From Aptenodytes patagonicus (Eukaryota; Chordata; Aves; Sphenisciformes; Spheniscidae): a stretch of DNA of 64,000 nucleotides. Numbering within the stretch: position 1 is the stretch's first letter; each line of letters starts with the position of its first letter. Below are positions 20,662 to 31,570 of this stretch, in pieces. Location: the NCBI RefSeq assembly GCF_965638725.1, contig NW_027472023.1, positions 520,001 to 584,000 on the forward strand. The letters are read 5' to 3'. The notes under the pieces were generated by a model. The model was not told where the DNA came from and ran no database searches. It saw nothing but the letters and a program-made list of their open reading frames with translations. A program made the position numbers and the translations under genes.

Positions 20662-23600
20662 GCCTGGAATGAACCTGACGTCTACGAGACCAGCGACGCG
20701 CCCGAGGATGACCAGGCCGAGTTTGAGGCGGTAAGGCCTCACTGGGGCCGTGCCGCGGAGCGGGGGCGAGCGAGTGTGCCCGTGCCTCCATCCCGCAGCC
20801 GTCCGGCGCAGCGGGACCAGCACCGCGGCAGGGAAACGGCTCCTGTCCCCGCACGTGGCCCTGCAGTGCCATGTCCCCCCCACGGTGACATGTCCTGGTG
20901 CCGTGCCACCCCCATCTCTCAGCCTGCCAGTGCAGCAGAAGTGAGCAGGGCTGGCCAGCCCCTGGTCCCCGTTGGCTTTGCACAGGCAGTGCCTGGTGGG
21001 CAGCACATGGAGGATGAGGGGGGCCTGCTGAGGGGGGTTCACCCCCATAAAACAGCTTTGAATGGCAGCGGGGTCCCGCAGACCAACCCCATGCCGGAGC
21101 CCGTCGCGCCCAGGCCATGGCCGTTCTCCATGGGACTGCCACGCGGTGGCTTTGACGTGGGGTGACAGCGGGGGTCCGTCCTCGAGGCCGGCACGACATG
21201 AGGGGTGCACCCAGGGCTGCATGGTGACCCCCGGCTCTGCCGGTGAGGCTGAAAGCTGACGGGTGCTCGTGGATCACGGCCCAAATGGCTGCTCGGTCCC
21301 CCCTGGGCCCCGTTTCACCGGCACGTGCTCCCGGTTGGCTCGAGCTGCTGAGGGAGGAGCTGGGCCTCGGCGGCGTGGAGGCGAGACCCGTTTTCTCCCT
21401 GCGGTGCAGCCAACATTTGTGGGGGATGTGGGGTCAGCACGGTCCCACCACTGTGTGCTGCCTGTGGGGCAGGGGCACGCCGCGCACCCGGCCCCAATTC
21501 TGAGGGGGGCAAAGAGATCCCTTGCGAGAGCTAGGGCAGCAAAATGGACTGAAATGGGGTGTTTCCACCCAAAGCTGCCCCTGTCAGGCCTCAGTCATGC
21601 CGAAATGGTGCCCGAGAATAGAGCGGTGCCACGCCGGTGACTCCCCCAGTGTTTTCCCTCCCGTGCGGACCCCGCTGCAGGCAGGAGGCGAAGGGTTGCC
21701 GGGGTTTTAATTGCTGTCATCTCCTCTCCTGGGGGCCCCTCGCGCAGCTTCGTTGTGTTTCTTGGCTCTCACGCGCTGAACTGACCTGAGTTTTCCCACC
21801 GCTCTTCCCCTCCCTGCTCCCCACCTTGCCTGGACACTAGTTTGCACAAGTAAGCCCATTCGCTGCTTCTGGTTTTGCATGCCATTTGGGGTTGATTTTT
21901 GCATGCGGTAGATGTGTGCGGGGTCCTGTAGCCGCTGCCTGTCGCTGCGTCGCCTGGTCCCGGCTGTGGGTCACCCCGCCGTGGGGCGGAGGGGAGGCAG
22001 CCGGCAGCGGCTGTGGGTCCCAGGGTGCGACGTGCTGCTGCTGCTGCCTCCCTGCTCTCCCTTGCCTTCTTTGCATCTGCCCTGCCTGCCTGCACGTGCT
22101 GCCTTCCTTGTCCTTCGGGATCCCCAGGGACCCCCTGGCCCCCAACGACGGGTCTCGGCCATGCCGCGCTCCTGTCCCTGCGGCCTCGTACCCTTCCCCA
22201 GCGATGCTGCCGGCACAGAGGGGCGCTGCCCAGGGCCAGTCGCTGCCAGCCTGCCGCAGCCTGTCCTGCCAGGCTTTGCAGCACACTGCGGGGCTGGGCA
22301 GGACACGGGCAGGTGAGAGGGGCCGCGCTGAGCCCCCATCCCTGCTGCCAGCACAGCACGGGGCTCGCTGCTAAGCAGGGGACAGCTTGTGCCCCTCCAG
22401 GGACCGGCATCAGGGCTGTGCCCCCCCAGACCACAGCCGATGCCTCCCTCCTACCCCCAGGAGCCCCGGGGACCTGCCAGGCGTTGGGCTGCTCCGTGGG
22501 GGCCTGTCCTGCCCCAGGTTGTGCTCACATCCCCTCCAGGGGAAGAGAAGAGCTGGAGCTGGAGGGAGGTTATCAGAGCAGGGGCTCGGCCGTGTTGCCC
22601 CCAGACTCCGGCCGCATCCTGCTCCCACACTTTCTCTGGGCACCTTGACCACCCCTCGCGGTGGCTGTGACCAGCATGTCCCCGGCTGCCCCCAGCCCAG
22701 CTGCTCTGGGGTGCCCAGCTGAGGGGTCCAGCCTGCCGCTGCCCCAGCTCTCGCAGCCTCTGTACCCCCCCCGCCGCTGCCCTCACCTCCGCGCTGGCAG
22801 CCCCCGCATCCCGCATGGCTCCTGAGCCCTCGCGCAGGGCCGGCGGGGCCACCCTGGCAGCAGCCTCGGCGCAGGGACGTGGGTGACGGCGGGCCATGCA
22901 TGGGACAAACCTTCTAACGCGATTTTTGTCTCTCTCTCCCCCCTCTCCTCCTAACCTTGCTCTGACTTTCTCATCTCTGGGAAACGCAAGGAGCTGGTAA
23001 GAGCCCGTCCGTCGGCCGCCGTAACCCTGCGCTCTGCTCGCGGGCGCTCGCTGCTGCCTTCCCCAAGCCGGACGGCCCCCCCTAACGCTCCTAGCGCTGC
23101 TCCCGCTGCTCTCACCCCTTCTTGTCCATCCGCAGCGCGCCAGGGCTCCCCGAAAGCGCTTCAGGCCACGGCCGGGCACAGGGGCTGGAGAGGGGCTGCC
23201 GTGGCCCAGGGCAGCAGGTGGGGGGGGTCCTTCAGGTGCCTCCTGCAGGGTCCTGCTGGGTCAGGGCCCCCCGACCGCGGCGGGGGGTGAGAAGAGCCCA
23301 GACTCACCATCTGCACTTGCCCTGCCAGGCTCCGGGCAAAGCCCCTGTGGTCTTTGAGGGGTTGAAGTCTCGCAACCCCGCCGATGCCCCCCGGCTGGTG
23401 GAAGTCACCCCGAAATGCGGCCATGGGGCAGTTCCAGCCCTGCTGGGCTGGGGGCCGCCCTGGCTGCCCACGACGCGCATGGGCTCAGCAGCAGATTTCC
23501 TGATACTGGTTGTGGGGCTGCCGAAAGGTTTCAAGCCTCAGTGTACACTTGCACCTCTGGCCCCGCTGCCAGGCCCTCAGGGGGGGTTTTCCTGCCCGCC

Positions 23601-24176
23601 GGGCCAAGCCAAGCCAGGGGTCCGATGTCCCCGCACCAGGCCCTGCGGACGTGCCGCGTCCTGGACAGCCCCTGCTGCCCTGGCCAGACCCTTTGCTGGG
23701 TTCTGTCCCTGCGTGTCAGTCCCTGGGGGCTGTGCCCCTGTCCTGGGGAGGACGGGGCCGCCTTCACCCCCCGTCCCGTTACTGTCCATCCTCTCCCCAG
23801 CGCTGGCCCCAGACGGCCGCCAGCGCTGCAGGGAGGCAGCAGCTCTGCTGACAAACCCTCGTGGCTGCCTCGTCCCTAACACCGAGCGTTGTGTGCAGGA
23901 GGAGCTCACCAGCACCAGCGTGGACCATCTCATCATCAACCCCAACGCCGCTTACGAAAAGTTCAGAGACAAGCGCCTGGGCACCGAGGCAGTGGGTGAG
24001 CCAGGGGGTTCGGGGAAGGGTGGGCTGTGGGGATCCCGGGTCACTGAGCTGACCCCAGGGAGGGTACAGCCGCCCTGGGTATTTTGGGGTGACACCCTGC
24101 TCTTCCTCTTCCAGATTTCTCTGACAGCATCAGCAAGACCAGGACAACGGGTTATGAGTCTGGGGAGTATGAAATT
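20662..24176 (+). pseudogene. DCTN2: partial DCTN2 copy (exons 2-4 only)
   Basis: Exon 2 at 20662-20730 (NEPDVYETSDAPEDDQAEFEA), exon 3 at 23899-23995 ([20 protein letters not shown], then [12 protein letters not shown]) and exon 4 at 24115-24176 ([21 protein letters not shown]), all with intact splice sites and frame. Exon 1 and exons 5-14 are missing on this strand. It is the mirror of 38900-42414 in the intact gene. Not a functional gene by itself; the exons look undecayed, so the duplication is very recent, kept identical by conversion, or artificial. Confidence 0.92.
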
Positions 24177-24257
24177 GTGAGTCCAGAGCGCATGGGGATG
24201 TGAGCCACCCCAGTGCACGGTCCCTCGTCCCCACTCACCCCACAGTGACGTCCCTGC

Positions 24258-27200
24258 CCAGGGCCACAAATCACACAGAATCACGGAAGGGTCAAGGTGG
24301 GAAGGGACCTCTGGAGGTCACCTGGTCCAACCCCCCTGCTCAAGCAGGGCCACCTAGAGCCGGTTGCCCAGGACCATGTCCAGATGGCTTCCGAGTATGT
24401 CCAGGGATAGAGTCATAGAATCATAGAATAGTTTGGGTTGGAAGGGACCTCTAAAGGTCATCTAGTCCAACCCCCCTGCCCTGGGACATCTTCAACTGGA
24501 GCAGGTTGCTCAGAGCCCCGTCCAACCTGACCTGGAATGTTTCCAGGGATGGGGCATCCACCCCCTCTCTGGGCAACCTGGGCCAGTGCTTCACCACCCT
24601 CAGCGTAAAACATTTCTTCCTTAAATCTAGTCTAAATCTACCCCCTTTAGTTTAAAGCCATTCCCCCTTGTCCTGTTGCAACAGGCCCTGCTAAGAAGTT
24701 TGCCACCACCTTTTTTATCAGCCCCCTTTAAGTACTGACAGGCTGCAGGAAGGTCTCCCCGCAGCCTTCTCCTCTCCAGGCTGAACAAGCCCAACTCTCT
24801 CAGCCTTTCTCCATAGCAGAGGGGTTCCATCCCCCTGATCATTTTCGTGGCCCTCCTCTGGACCCGCTCCAACAGGTCCGTGTCTTTCCTGTGCTGAGGA
24901 CCCCAGAGCTGGACGCAGTGCTCCAGGGGGGGTCTCCCCAGAGCAGAGCAGAGGGGCAGAATCCCCTCCCTCGCCCTGCTGGCCTCGCTGCTGGTGATGC
25001 AGCCCAGGATACGATTGGCCTTCTGGGCTGCGAGCGCACGTTGCCAGCTCATGTCCAGCTTTTCGTCCACCAGCACCCCCAAGTCCTTCTCGGCAGGGCT
25101 GCTCTCAATCCCTTCATCCCCCAGCCTGTATCGATACCGGGGGTTGCCCCAACCTGGGTGCAGGACCTTGCACTCGGCCTTGTTGAACCTCATGAGGTTC
25201 ACACGGGCCCACTTCTGGAGCTTGTCCAGGTCCCTCTGGATGGCATCCCATCCCTCTGGCGTGTCGACCGCACCACTCAGCTGGGTGTCATCTGCAGACT
25301 TGCTGAGGGTGCGCTCGATCCCACTGTCTATGTCATTGATGAAGATGTTAAACAGTGCTGGTCCCAATACGGACCCCTGCGGGACGCCACTCATCACCAA
25401 TCTCCATCTGGACATTGAGCCGTTGACCACTGCCCTCTGGATGCGACCGTCTAACCAATTCCATAACCGTCTCTCTGGGCAACCTGTGCCAGTACTTGGT
25501 CACCCTCACAGTAAAAAAGTGTTTCCTGATGTTCAGGGGGAACCTCCTGTGCCTCAGTTTGTGCCCATGGCCTCTGGTCCTGGCACTGGGCACCACTGAG
25601 AAGAGCCGGGCTCGGTCCTGTTGGCACCCTCCCTTCAGGTATTGATAAGATCCCCCCCAGGGCCTTCTCTTCTCCAGGCTGAACATTCCAAGCTCCTCAG
25701 CCGTCCCTCACAGGAGAGATGTTCCAGCCCCGTCAGCATCTTTGCGGCCCTTTGCTGGACTCTCTCCAGTATGTCCGTGTCTCCCTTGTACTGGGGAGCC
25801 CAGCGCTGGACACGGCGCTCCAGGCGTGGCCTCACCAGTGCTGAGGAGAGGGGAAGGATCACCCCCCTCGACCGCAACACTCCTAATGCTGCCCGGGAGA
25901 CCATTAGCCGCCTTTGCCGGATCACGTAGAGCTTGGTGCCCACCAGGACCCCTGGGGCCTTTTCCACAGAGCTTTTCCAGCTGGGTGGCCCCCAGCATAT
26001 GCTGGTGCCGGGGGTTGTTCCTCCCCAGGAGCAGGACTTTGCGCTTCCCCTTGTTGAACTCCGTGAGGTTCCTGTTGGCCCATTTCTCCAGCCTGTCCAG
26101 GTCCCTCCGGACGGCAGCACGACCCTCTGGCGTCTCAGCCACTCCTCCCAGCGTGGTGTCACCTGCAGACTTGCCGAGGGTTCGCCCTGCCCCATCATCC
26201 AGATCGTTAATGAAGATGTTAAAGAGGGTCGGACCCAGCACTGACCCCTGGGGTACACCGGTCGTTACTGGCCTCCAACTAGACTTTGGGCCGATGATCA
26301 CCACCCTCTGGGCTTCGCTGTTCGGCCAGTTTCAATCCACCTCACTGCCTGCTCCTCCAGCCCAGACGTCAACAGCTTCTCTTGGAGGATCTTATGGGAG
26401 ACATAAGGTGTCAAAGGCTTTCCTGAAGTCCAGGCAGACAATACCCACTGCTCTCTCCTTGTCCACCAGGCCAGTCATTTCATTGCAGGAGTTTATCGAG
26501 TTGGTCAAGCATGACGTCCCCTTGGTGAAGCCACGCTGATTTCTCTTGATTTTTTTTGTCGTTCATGTGCCTGGAAACGGTTTCCGGCTGCTCCATCGCC
26601 TTCCCAGGGAAGAAGGTGAGGCTGACCGGCCTGTGGTTCCCTGGGTCCTCCTTCTTGACCTGCCTGAAGATGGGGGTGGCATTCGCTTTCCTCCAGTCCT
26701 CTGGCACTTCTCCCAGTCACCGTGACCCACCGAAGATTATCGAGAGTGGCCTTGCAACGCCATCAGCCAGATCCCTCAGCCCTCGCGTGTGCATCCCACC
26801 TGTGCCCATGCACTCCTGTATGCCCAGTTCCCTTAAGTATTCCCTGCCCTGATCCTCTTCCGCCAAGGGTACGTCTGCCTTGCTCCAGCCTTTGCCCCGG
26901 CCTCTGTGACCTGGGATCCCTGAAGGCCAGTGGGGTCGGTAGAGACGGAGGCAAAGGCGACCTTCAGTGCCTCAGCCTCTCCCACCTCCTGTGTCCCCAG
27001 GTCCCCCGCCTCCTTCAGCAGCGGGCCCCCATTTCCCCTCGCCGTCCTTCTGTCACCTGGGTGCTCACAGAAGCCCTTCTTGTTGCCTTGGACATCCCTG
27101 GCCAGGTGGAGTTCCAGCGGGGCTTTGGCTTTCCTAACCTCATCCCCGGCTGCTCGGGCGATGTCTCTCTCCCTCCCAGGTTCCCTGTCCCTGCCCCAGC

Positions 27201-27661
27201 CTCTGCCTCTTCCTTTCCGTGTCTGGGTTTGGCCAGGAGCTCCTGTTCACCCAGGCGGCCTCCTGGCTTTTCTGCCTGACTGCCCACTCGTTGGGACGGA
27301 GCGCTCCGGAGCGTGGAGGAGGTGATCCTTGAACATCAGCTGGCTTTCTTGGGCCCCTCTTCCCTCCATTGCCCGATCCCAGGGGACTCTTCCAAGCAGA
27401 CCTTTGAAGAGGCCAGAGTCTGCTCTCCTGAAGCCCAGGGCTGTGAGCCCCCTCCTCCCCGTCCTCAGCATCCTGAACCCCACCGTCTCATGGTCGCTGC
27501 AGCCCAGGCTGCCTTTGACCCCCACATCCCCAACGAGCCCCTCCTTGTTGGTGAAGACGAGCTCCAGCAGAGCCTCTCTCCTCGCCGGCTCCTCTGTTGC
27601 TTGGAGGAGGACGTTGTCATCGATGCACTTAGGAGCCTTCTGGGCTGCTTATGTCCTGCTG
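24258..27661 (-). mobile_element. older, longer CR1 LINE, interrupted by a younger CR1
   Basis: Minus-strand CR1 in two parts: 25467-27661 (endonuclease end; WRKANATPIFRQVKKEDPGN, the reverse-transcriptase start; [20 protein letters not shown]) and 24258-24412 (its 3' tail, GGTCCTGGGCAACCGGCTC to the terminal ATTCTGTG). The frame is broken in places, so it is inactive. Truncated at 27661 by the end of the inverted-repeat arm. Confidence 0.85.
24413..25466 (-). mobile_element. younger CR1 LINE nested in the older CR1
   Basis: One open frame (minus, 25430-24627) encodes the reverse-transcriptase C-terminal half: [29 protein letters not shown] (the FADD-box position reads SADDTQ), KCKVLHPG-type block and [12 protein letters not shown]. 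The 3' end is the inverted tail TCATAGAATCATAGAAT. 5'-truncated and not autonomous. Confidence 0.88.
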
Positions 27662-27769
27662 TGTCAGGACTCTGAAGTCCCACTTGCATATCTGAGGTCT
27701 CTGCCCCAACAGAGGGAGGAAAGACCCCTGGACTCTGGGGGCAGATGACACTCCCCGCCCCCCCCCCCC

Positions 27770-28939
27770 CAAGACTGGGAGGCGCGGAGCTGGCCTTGAT
27801 GCTGTGCCAAGTGCTGCTCAGCACCAGCCAAAACATGGTGAGGCGACCGGCGCTGCACCGGCCACGGCCCTGAGCCCCAGGTTCCCACCAGGGCTGTGAT
27901 GGGGGGAGATACCCCCGCCCAGCCAGCCCCTCTGCTAACGGGCCCTTCTGTCTTCTGCAGCACCGTGTCCCAGCAGGACCCCGAGGTGGCGGCACCGGCT
28001 CTTCCCAGTGTCTCCCCAGGCTCCGGCAATGCTCAGGTAGGATGACCCCGGGGCTGGGTGGGTGGCCCCGAGGCTGGGGTGCATCAAGATGGGGGTGATC
28101 CTGGGGGCAGGGAGGGACCCTGGGAGTGGGGTGGGGGGGATGTTTGGGGGCAGGGAGGTTTTCCTGGTGAGACAGGGGACACCCTGGGAGTTGAAATTAG
28201 GGGGGGACATGATCCTGCAGGTCAGGGAGGTTGGGGGACCCTGGGGAGGTGGCAGGGAACCCTGGAAAGGTTGGGGGGGATTCCCTGGGGAGGAGGGGGC
28301 CCCCACCTGCCCTGACTGTGGGGACTCCTCCCAGGAGGAGAACGTGGTGCAAGACTTTAGGGGGGACGAGGGCCAGGGGGACCCCAAGGTGGCGGTGCCA
28401 GCGCTTCCCAGTGTCTCCCCAGGCACCTGCCGTGCTGAGGGGGTGTGAGGGGGTGTCTTGGGGCTGCGGGTGACCCTGGGGCTGGGGGGGGGCCTCAGAA
28501 CTGGGGGGGGAAATCCTGGGGTCAGGGAGGGACTCTGGGAGTGGGGTGGGGAGACGTTTGGGGACAGGGGTGTTTCTCGGGAAGTTGGGGACACCATGTG
28601 GGGGTTGAGATTCGGGGGGGGCACCCTGGGGAGGTGGGGGTCACCGCGAGGAGGAGGGATCCCCCCGGCTGGGGATCTCGGCACAGCCATGGGCTCAGGG
28701 TCGCTCCCGCAGTGTGTGTGTCCCTGCTGCTGCACCTCCTGGGGCTGGTGGTGGAGGAGGAGCCCCTCGCCTCGGCCATGGTGGACTCGCTCTGGAGCAC
28801 CCTGACCACCCTCGGCCTGGCTTCGCCACCCCCCCAGCCCACAGCCATCCCCGGGGGCAGCCGGGACCCTGACCCACCAGGGGACCAGGATGGGGACGAT
28901 GGGGACACACCCACGGACACTGCACAGATCATAAAATAG
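27770..28939 (+). CDS. 3' exons of an unrecognised gene
   Basis: Open segments with splice-like borders: about 27770-27838 (ELALMLCQVLLSTSQNM, donor GTGAGG), about 27961-28037 (DPEVAAPALPSVSPG, donor GTAGGA) and 28713-28939 (CVSLLLHLLGLVVEEEPLA, SAMVDSLWSTLTTLGLASPP, then an acidic DGDDGDTPTD tail and TAG). The last piece looks like a genuine terminal exon with a leucine-rich helix. The block 27935-28320 is imperfectly tandem-duplicated at 28330-28700, where the second copy reads DPKVAVPALPSVSPG. Function unknown. A copy of the terminal exon lies inverted at 31320-31556. Confidence 0.4.
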
Positions 28940-29224
28940 TTCCTGCTGCACCTTGTTGTCGGGACTCCGGGGTGCGGTGGGCCCTGGGGGGCGAGCCCCC
29001 ACCCCTGCCAGCCCTTCCAAGGGGTCCCCAGGCTGCCGGACCCCCCGGTGGGAGCCGTGTCCTCCCGGCCGCTGGCCACGCGGTGGCAGCACCGGCCCAC
29101 GGCCGGGCGGGGACAGGGTCGGGGGATGCCTGCGCCCCGCCGGGGTCTGCAGGGCTCGGGCCCCCAAACACCCCCGGGGCAGGCGGTGTCCCCAGCGTGT
29201 CCCCCTGACGGAGGTGGCCTGTGC

Positions 29225-29335
29225 CACCAATTACTATTTGATTATTAATCATTAATATTATACCCCAATAACCGTGGGTCGAGGCATGTTAATTCCAGCG
29301 ACGACTAACGGGGAGCGATCGATTCATGTCCGGCC
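29225..29335 (-). repeat. short relative of the AT-rich block edge
   Basis: Contains ATTAATCATTAATATTAT and then AGCGACGACTAACGGGGAGC with ATTCATGTCC, which matches the reverse complement of 18015-18056 with a few transitions. Confidence 0.6.
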
Positions 29336-29499
29336 TAAGCTCGCCCCCCTCCCCGCGCCTGCCGCCAGCAGGTTGGCCGCCCCGGGGGAGGCAGGCGGGG
29401 GACTTTAGGACCCGGCGGCGTCCCCGCCGGCTCCGTGCCCGGGCGAGAGAGGGGAGTCCCGGCGGCGCGCGGTCTCTGAACCTGGCTGCCGCGTCGCTG

Positions 29500-30435
29500 C
29501 CCTGCCGTGGCCCTGCCCCGGCTCCCGCCTTTTCTTCCAGTCGCTCGGTCAGTCGGTCGCTGCCCCGCCGTGCCCCTGCCCCGGCTCCCGCCTTTTCTTT
29601 CAGTCGCCCGGTCAGTCCGTCGGTCGCTCGGTCAGTCGGTCGCTGCCCCGCCGTGCCCCTGCCCCGGCTCCCGCCTGTCCTTCCAGTCGCTCGGTCAGTC
29701 AGTCAGTTACTCGGTCAGTCGGTCGGTCGCTTTGCCGTGCCCCCGGCTCCCGCCTTTCCTTCCAGTCGCTCGGTCGATCGCTCGGTCGCCCTGCCGTGCC
29801 CCCGGCTCCCGCCTTTCCTTCCAGTCGGTCGCTCGGTCAGTCGGTCGGTCGCCCTGCCGTGCCCTTGCCCCGGCTCCTGCCTTTCCTTCCAGTCGCTCGG
29901 TCAGTCGGTCGCTGCCCCGCCGTGCCCCTGCCCCGGCTCCCGCCTTTTCTTTCAGTCGCCCGGTCAGTCCGTCGGTCGCTCGGTCAGTCGGTCGCTGCCC
30001 CGCCGTGCCCCTGCCCCGGCTCCCGCCTGTCCTTCCAGTCGCTCGGTCAGTCAGTCAGTTACTCGGTCAGTCGGTCGGTCGCTTTGCCGTGCCCCCGGCT
30101 CCCGCCTTTCCTTCCAGTCGCTCGGTCGATCGCTCGGTCGCCCTGCCGTGCCCCCGGCTCCCGCCTTTCCTTCCAGTCGGTCGCTCGGTCAGTCGGTCGG
30201 TCGCCCTGCCGTGCCCTTGCCCCGGCTCCTGCCTTTCCTTCCAGTCGCTCGGTCAGTCGGTCGCTGCCCCGCCGTGCCCCTGCCCCGGCTCCCGCCTTTT
30301 CTTTCAGTCGCCCGGTCAGTCCGTCGGTCGCTCGGTCAGTCGGTCGCTGCCCCGCCGTGGCCCTGCCCCTGTTCCCGCCTGTCCTTCCAGTCGCTCGGTC
30401 AGTCAGTCAGTCGGTCGGTCGCTCGCCCCGCCGCG
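29500..30435. repeat. 352-bp higher-order repeat of CGGTCAGTCGGTCGCT monomers
   Basis: Monomers of about 50-60 bases alternate a GTCGCTCGGTCAGTCGGTCG motif with CCCCGCCGTGCCCCTGCCCC and CCCGCCTTTTCTTTCAG. Six or seven monomers make a 352-base unit: TGCCCCGCCG after CAGTCGGTCGC recurs at 29561, 29913 and 30265. Because 352 is not a multiple of 3, all forward frames stay open for hundreds of codons as a by-product. No protein support. Confidence 0.88.
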
Positions 30436-30673
30436 CGCCTGCCCGCCCCCGCCGCGGGCTGAAACCAAACGAACGCGGAGAGGGGGAAGGGAGGGGGGGG
30501 AAGAAGGGAAAAACCCCCAGCCGACCCGAACGGAACTCTTCTCCGAAAAGAGCCCGCACCCCCTCCCCAGCCTACCTCTGCGCCGGGCTCCCCGCCGACC
30601 GCTCTCGCCTGCCCCCGCGCCAGCCTCCCTTCCCTGCCGCCGCCGCTGTCCCGAACGCGGGCTCGTTGCCCGG

Positions 30674-31176
30674 TGCGCAATGCCGATTCACACACCGCGA
30701 CGAGGTATTTCCATTTCTTTATTCCAGTTTGCGCAAAGTAGGGAGCTCGGTGGTAGCCCACAAAAGACTGGCTCTCCGATTATCAAAACTTCACACTATT
30801 TATATTCTATCTCCTATTGGTTAAATGAATCTCTCGCTTCTTACGCTGATTAGTCCGCGTGCTCAGTCTTTCTCTTCTTTTGGGTCGGAGGGTTTCTTGA
30901 GTCGGTGGTCGTGATCTCCCCCTGTCGGAATTAACTCTCCTTCACCTTTAGTTTCACGCTTCAGCTGTCGCAGCCAAATTCCTGTGGTTTTGCTGATAAA
31001 ACAAGTTACCTCCTAACAGCCTGATTTATACCAGCCAGGATGCCCTGTTTGTCCAGAATGTTCCTGATCTATCTCCCTTGAGATTAGACGCCGTGCCAAG
31101 GATTTACTTCGAACCTCACCGACCTTGAATAGTTAACAAAGCACTGGGCAAAATAATTGCACATTAATCAATGACA
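30674..31176 (-). mobile_element. probable ERV LTR
   Basis: On the minus strand: TGTCATTGATTAATG start, later a TATA-like GAATATAAATAG, then a poly-A signal (GGAATAAAG) about 90 bases on, and an end near GCATTGCGCA. The order fits an LTR of about 0.5 kb. No clear target duplication; the borders are approximate and the family is not assigned. The GC-rich repeat array follows immediately on the 3' side of the LTR sense strand. Confidence 0.5.
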
Positions 31177-31319
31177 GCCTCCTGCAAACTTATATCACTC
31201 CGGCTGGGGCCAGGGGGGTCCGGCAGCCTGGGGACCCCTTGGAAGGGCTGGCAGGGGTGGGGGCTCACCCCCCAGGGCCCACCGCACCCTGGAGACCCGA
31301 CAACAAGGTGCAGCAGGAA

Positions 31320-31556
31320 CTATTTTATGATCTGTGCAGTGTCCATGGGTGCGTCCCCATCGTCCCCATCCTGGTCCCCCGGTGGGTCAGGGTCCCGGCT
31401 GCCCCCAGGGGCAGCTGCGGGTGGGGGGGGGTCGGGGGGGTGGCGAAGCCAGGCCGAGGGTGGTCAGGGTGCTCCAGAGCAAGTCCACCATGGCCGAGGC
31501 AAGGGGCTTCTCCTCCACCGCCAGCCCCAGGAGGTGCAGCAGCAGGGACACACATG
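31320..31556 (-). pseudogene. inverted copy of the unrecognised terminal exon
   Basis: Minus-strand CVSLLLHLLGLAVEEKPLA, SAMVDLLWSTLTTLGLAS, with the stop at 31322-31320. The homology extends through the 3' flank to about 31200, matching 28713-29035 on the plus strand. A small insertion in the proline stretch alters the tail. Upstream of 31557 the sequence switches to a DCTN2 intron 1 copy, so this exon has lost its own gene. Confidence 0.6.
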
Positions 31557-31570
31557 CTGGGGGAACGACC

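Larger units (their letters stand above)
20029..27661. repeat. left arm of a 7.6-kb near-perfect inverted repeat
   Basis: Reverse-complements 35415-43047. For nearly the whole arm, left and right coordinates sum to a constant 63076, so there are almost no indels except in a poly-G run near 20352-20364. Only scattered single-base differences were noticed (near 20851, 21232 and 22404). The arm carries DCTN2 intron 1 (part), exons 2-4 and intron 4 (part, with nested CR1s). It starts at a CR1 edge and ends inside a CR1. Confidence 0.95.

Noticed and set aside
22451-23179. 242-codon minus-strand frame inside the DCTN2 intron 2 copy, and its mirror at 39897-40625
   Set aside because: GC-rich intron; no splice context or recognisable domain, and present only because the arm is duplicated.
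24627-25430. Retroviral polymerase gene
   Set aside because: The reverse-transcriptase block and ATTCTATG tail are those of a CR1 LINE; no LTR flanks it.
29326-30853. Overlapping open frames of 340-450 codons rich in Ser, Arg, Pro and Val
   Set aside because: They come from the 352-bp repeat, whose length shifts frame each unit and lacks stops; low complexity, no domain, several frames open at once.
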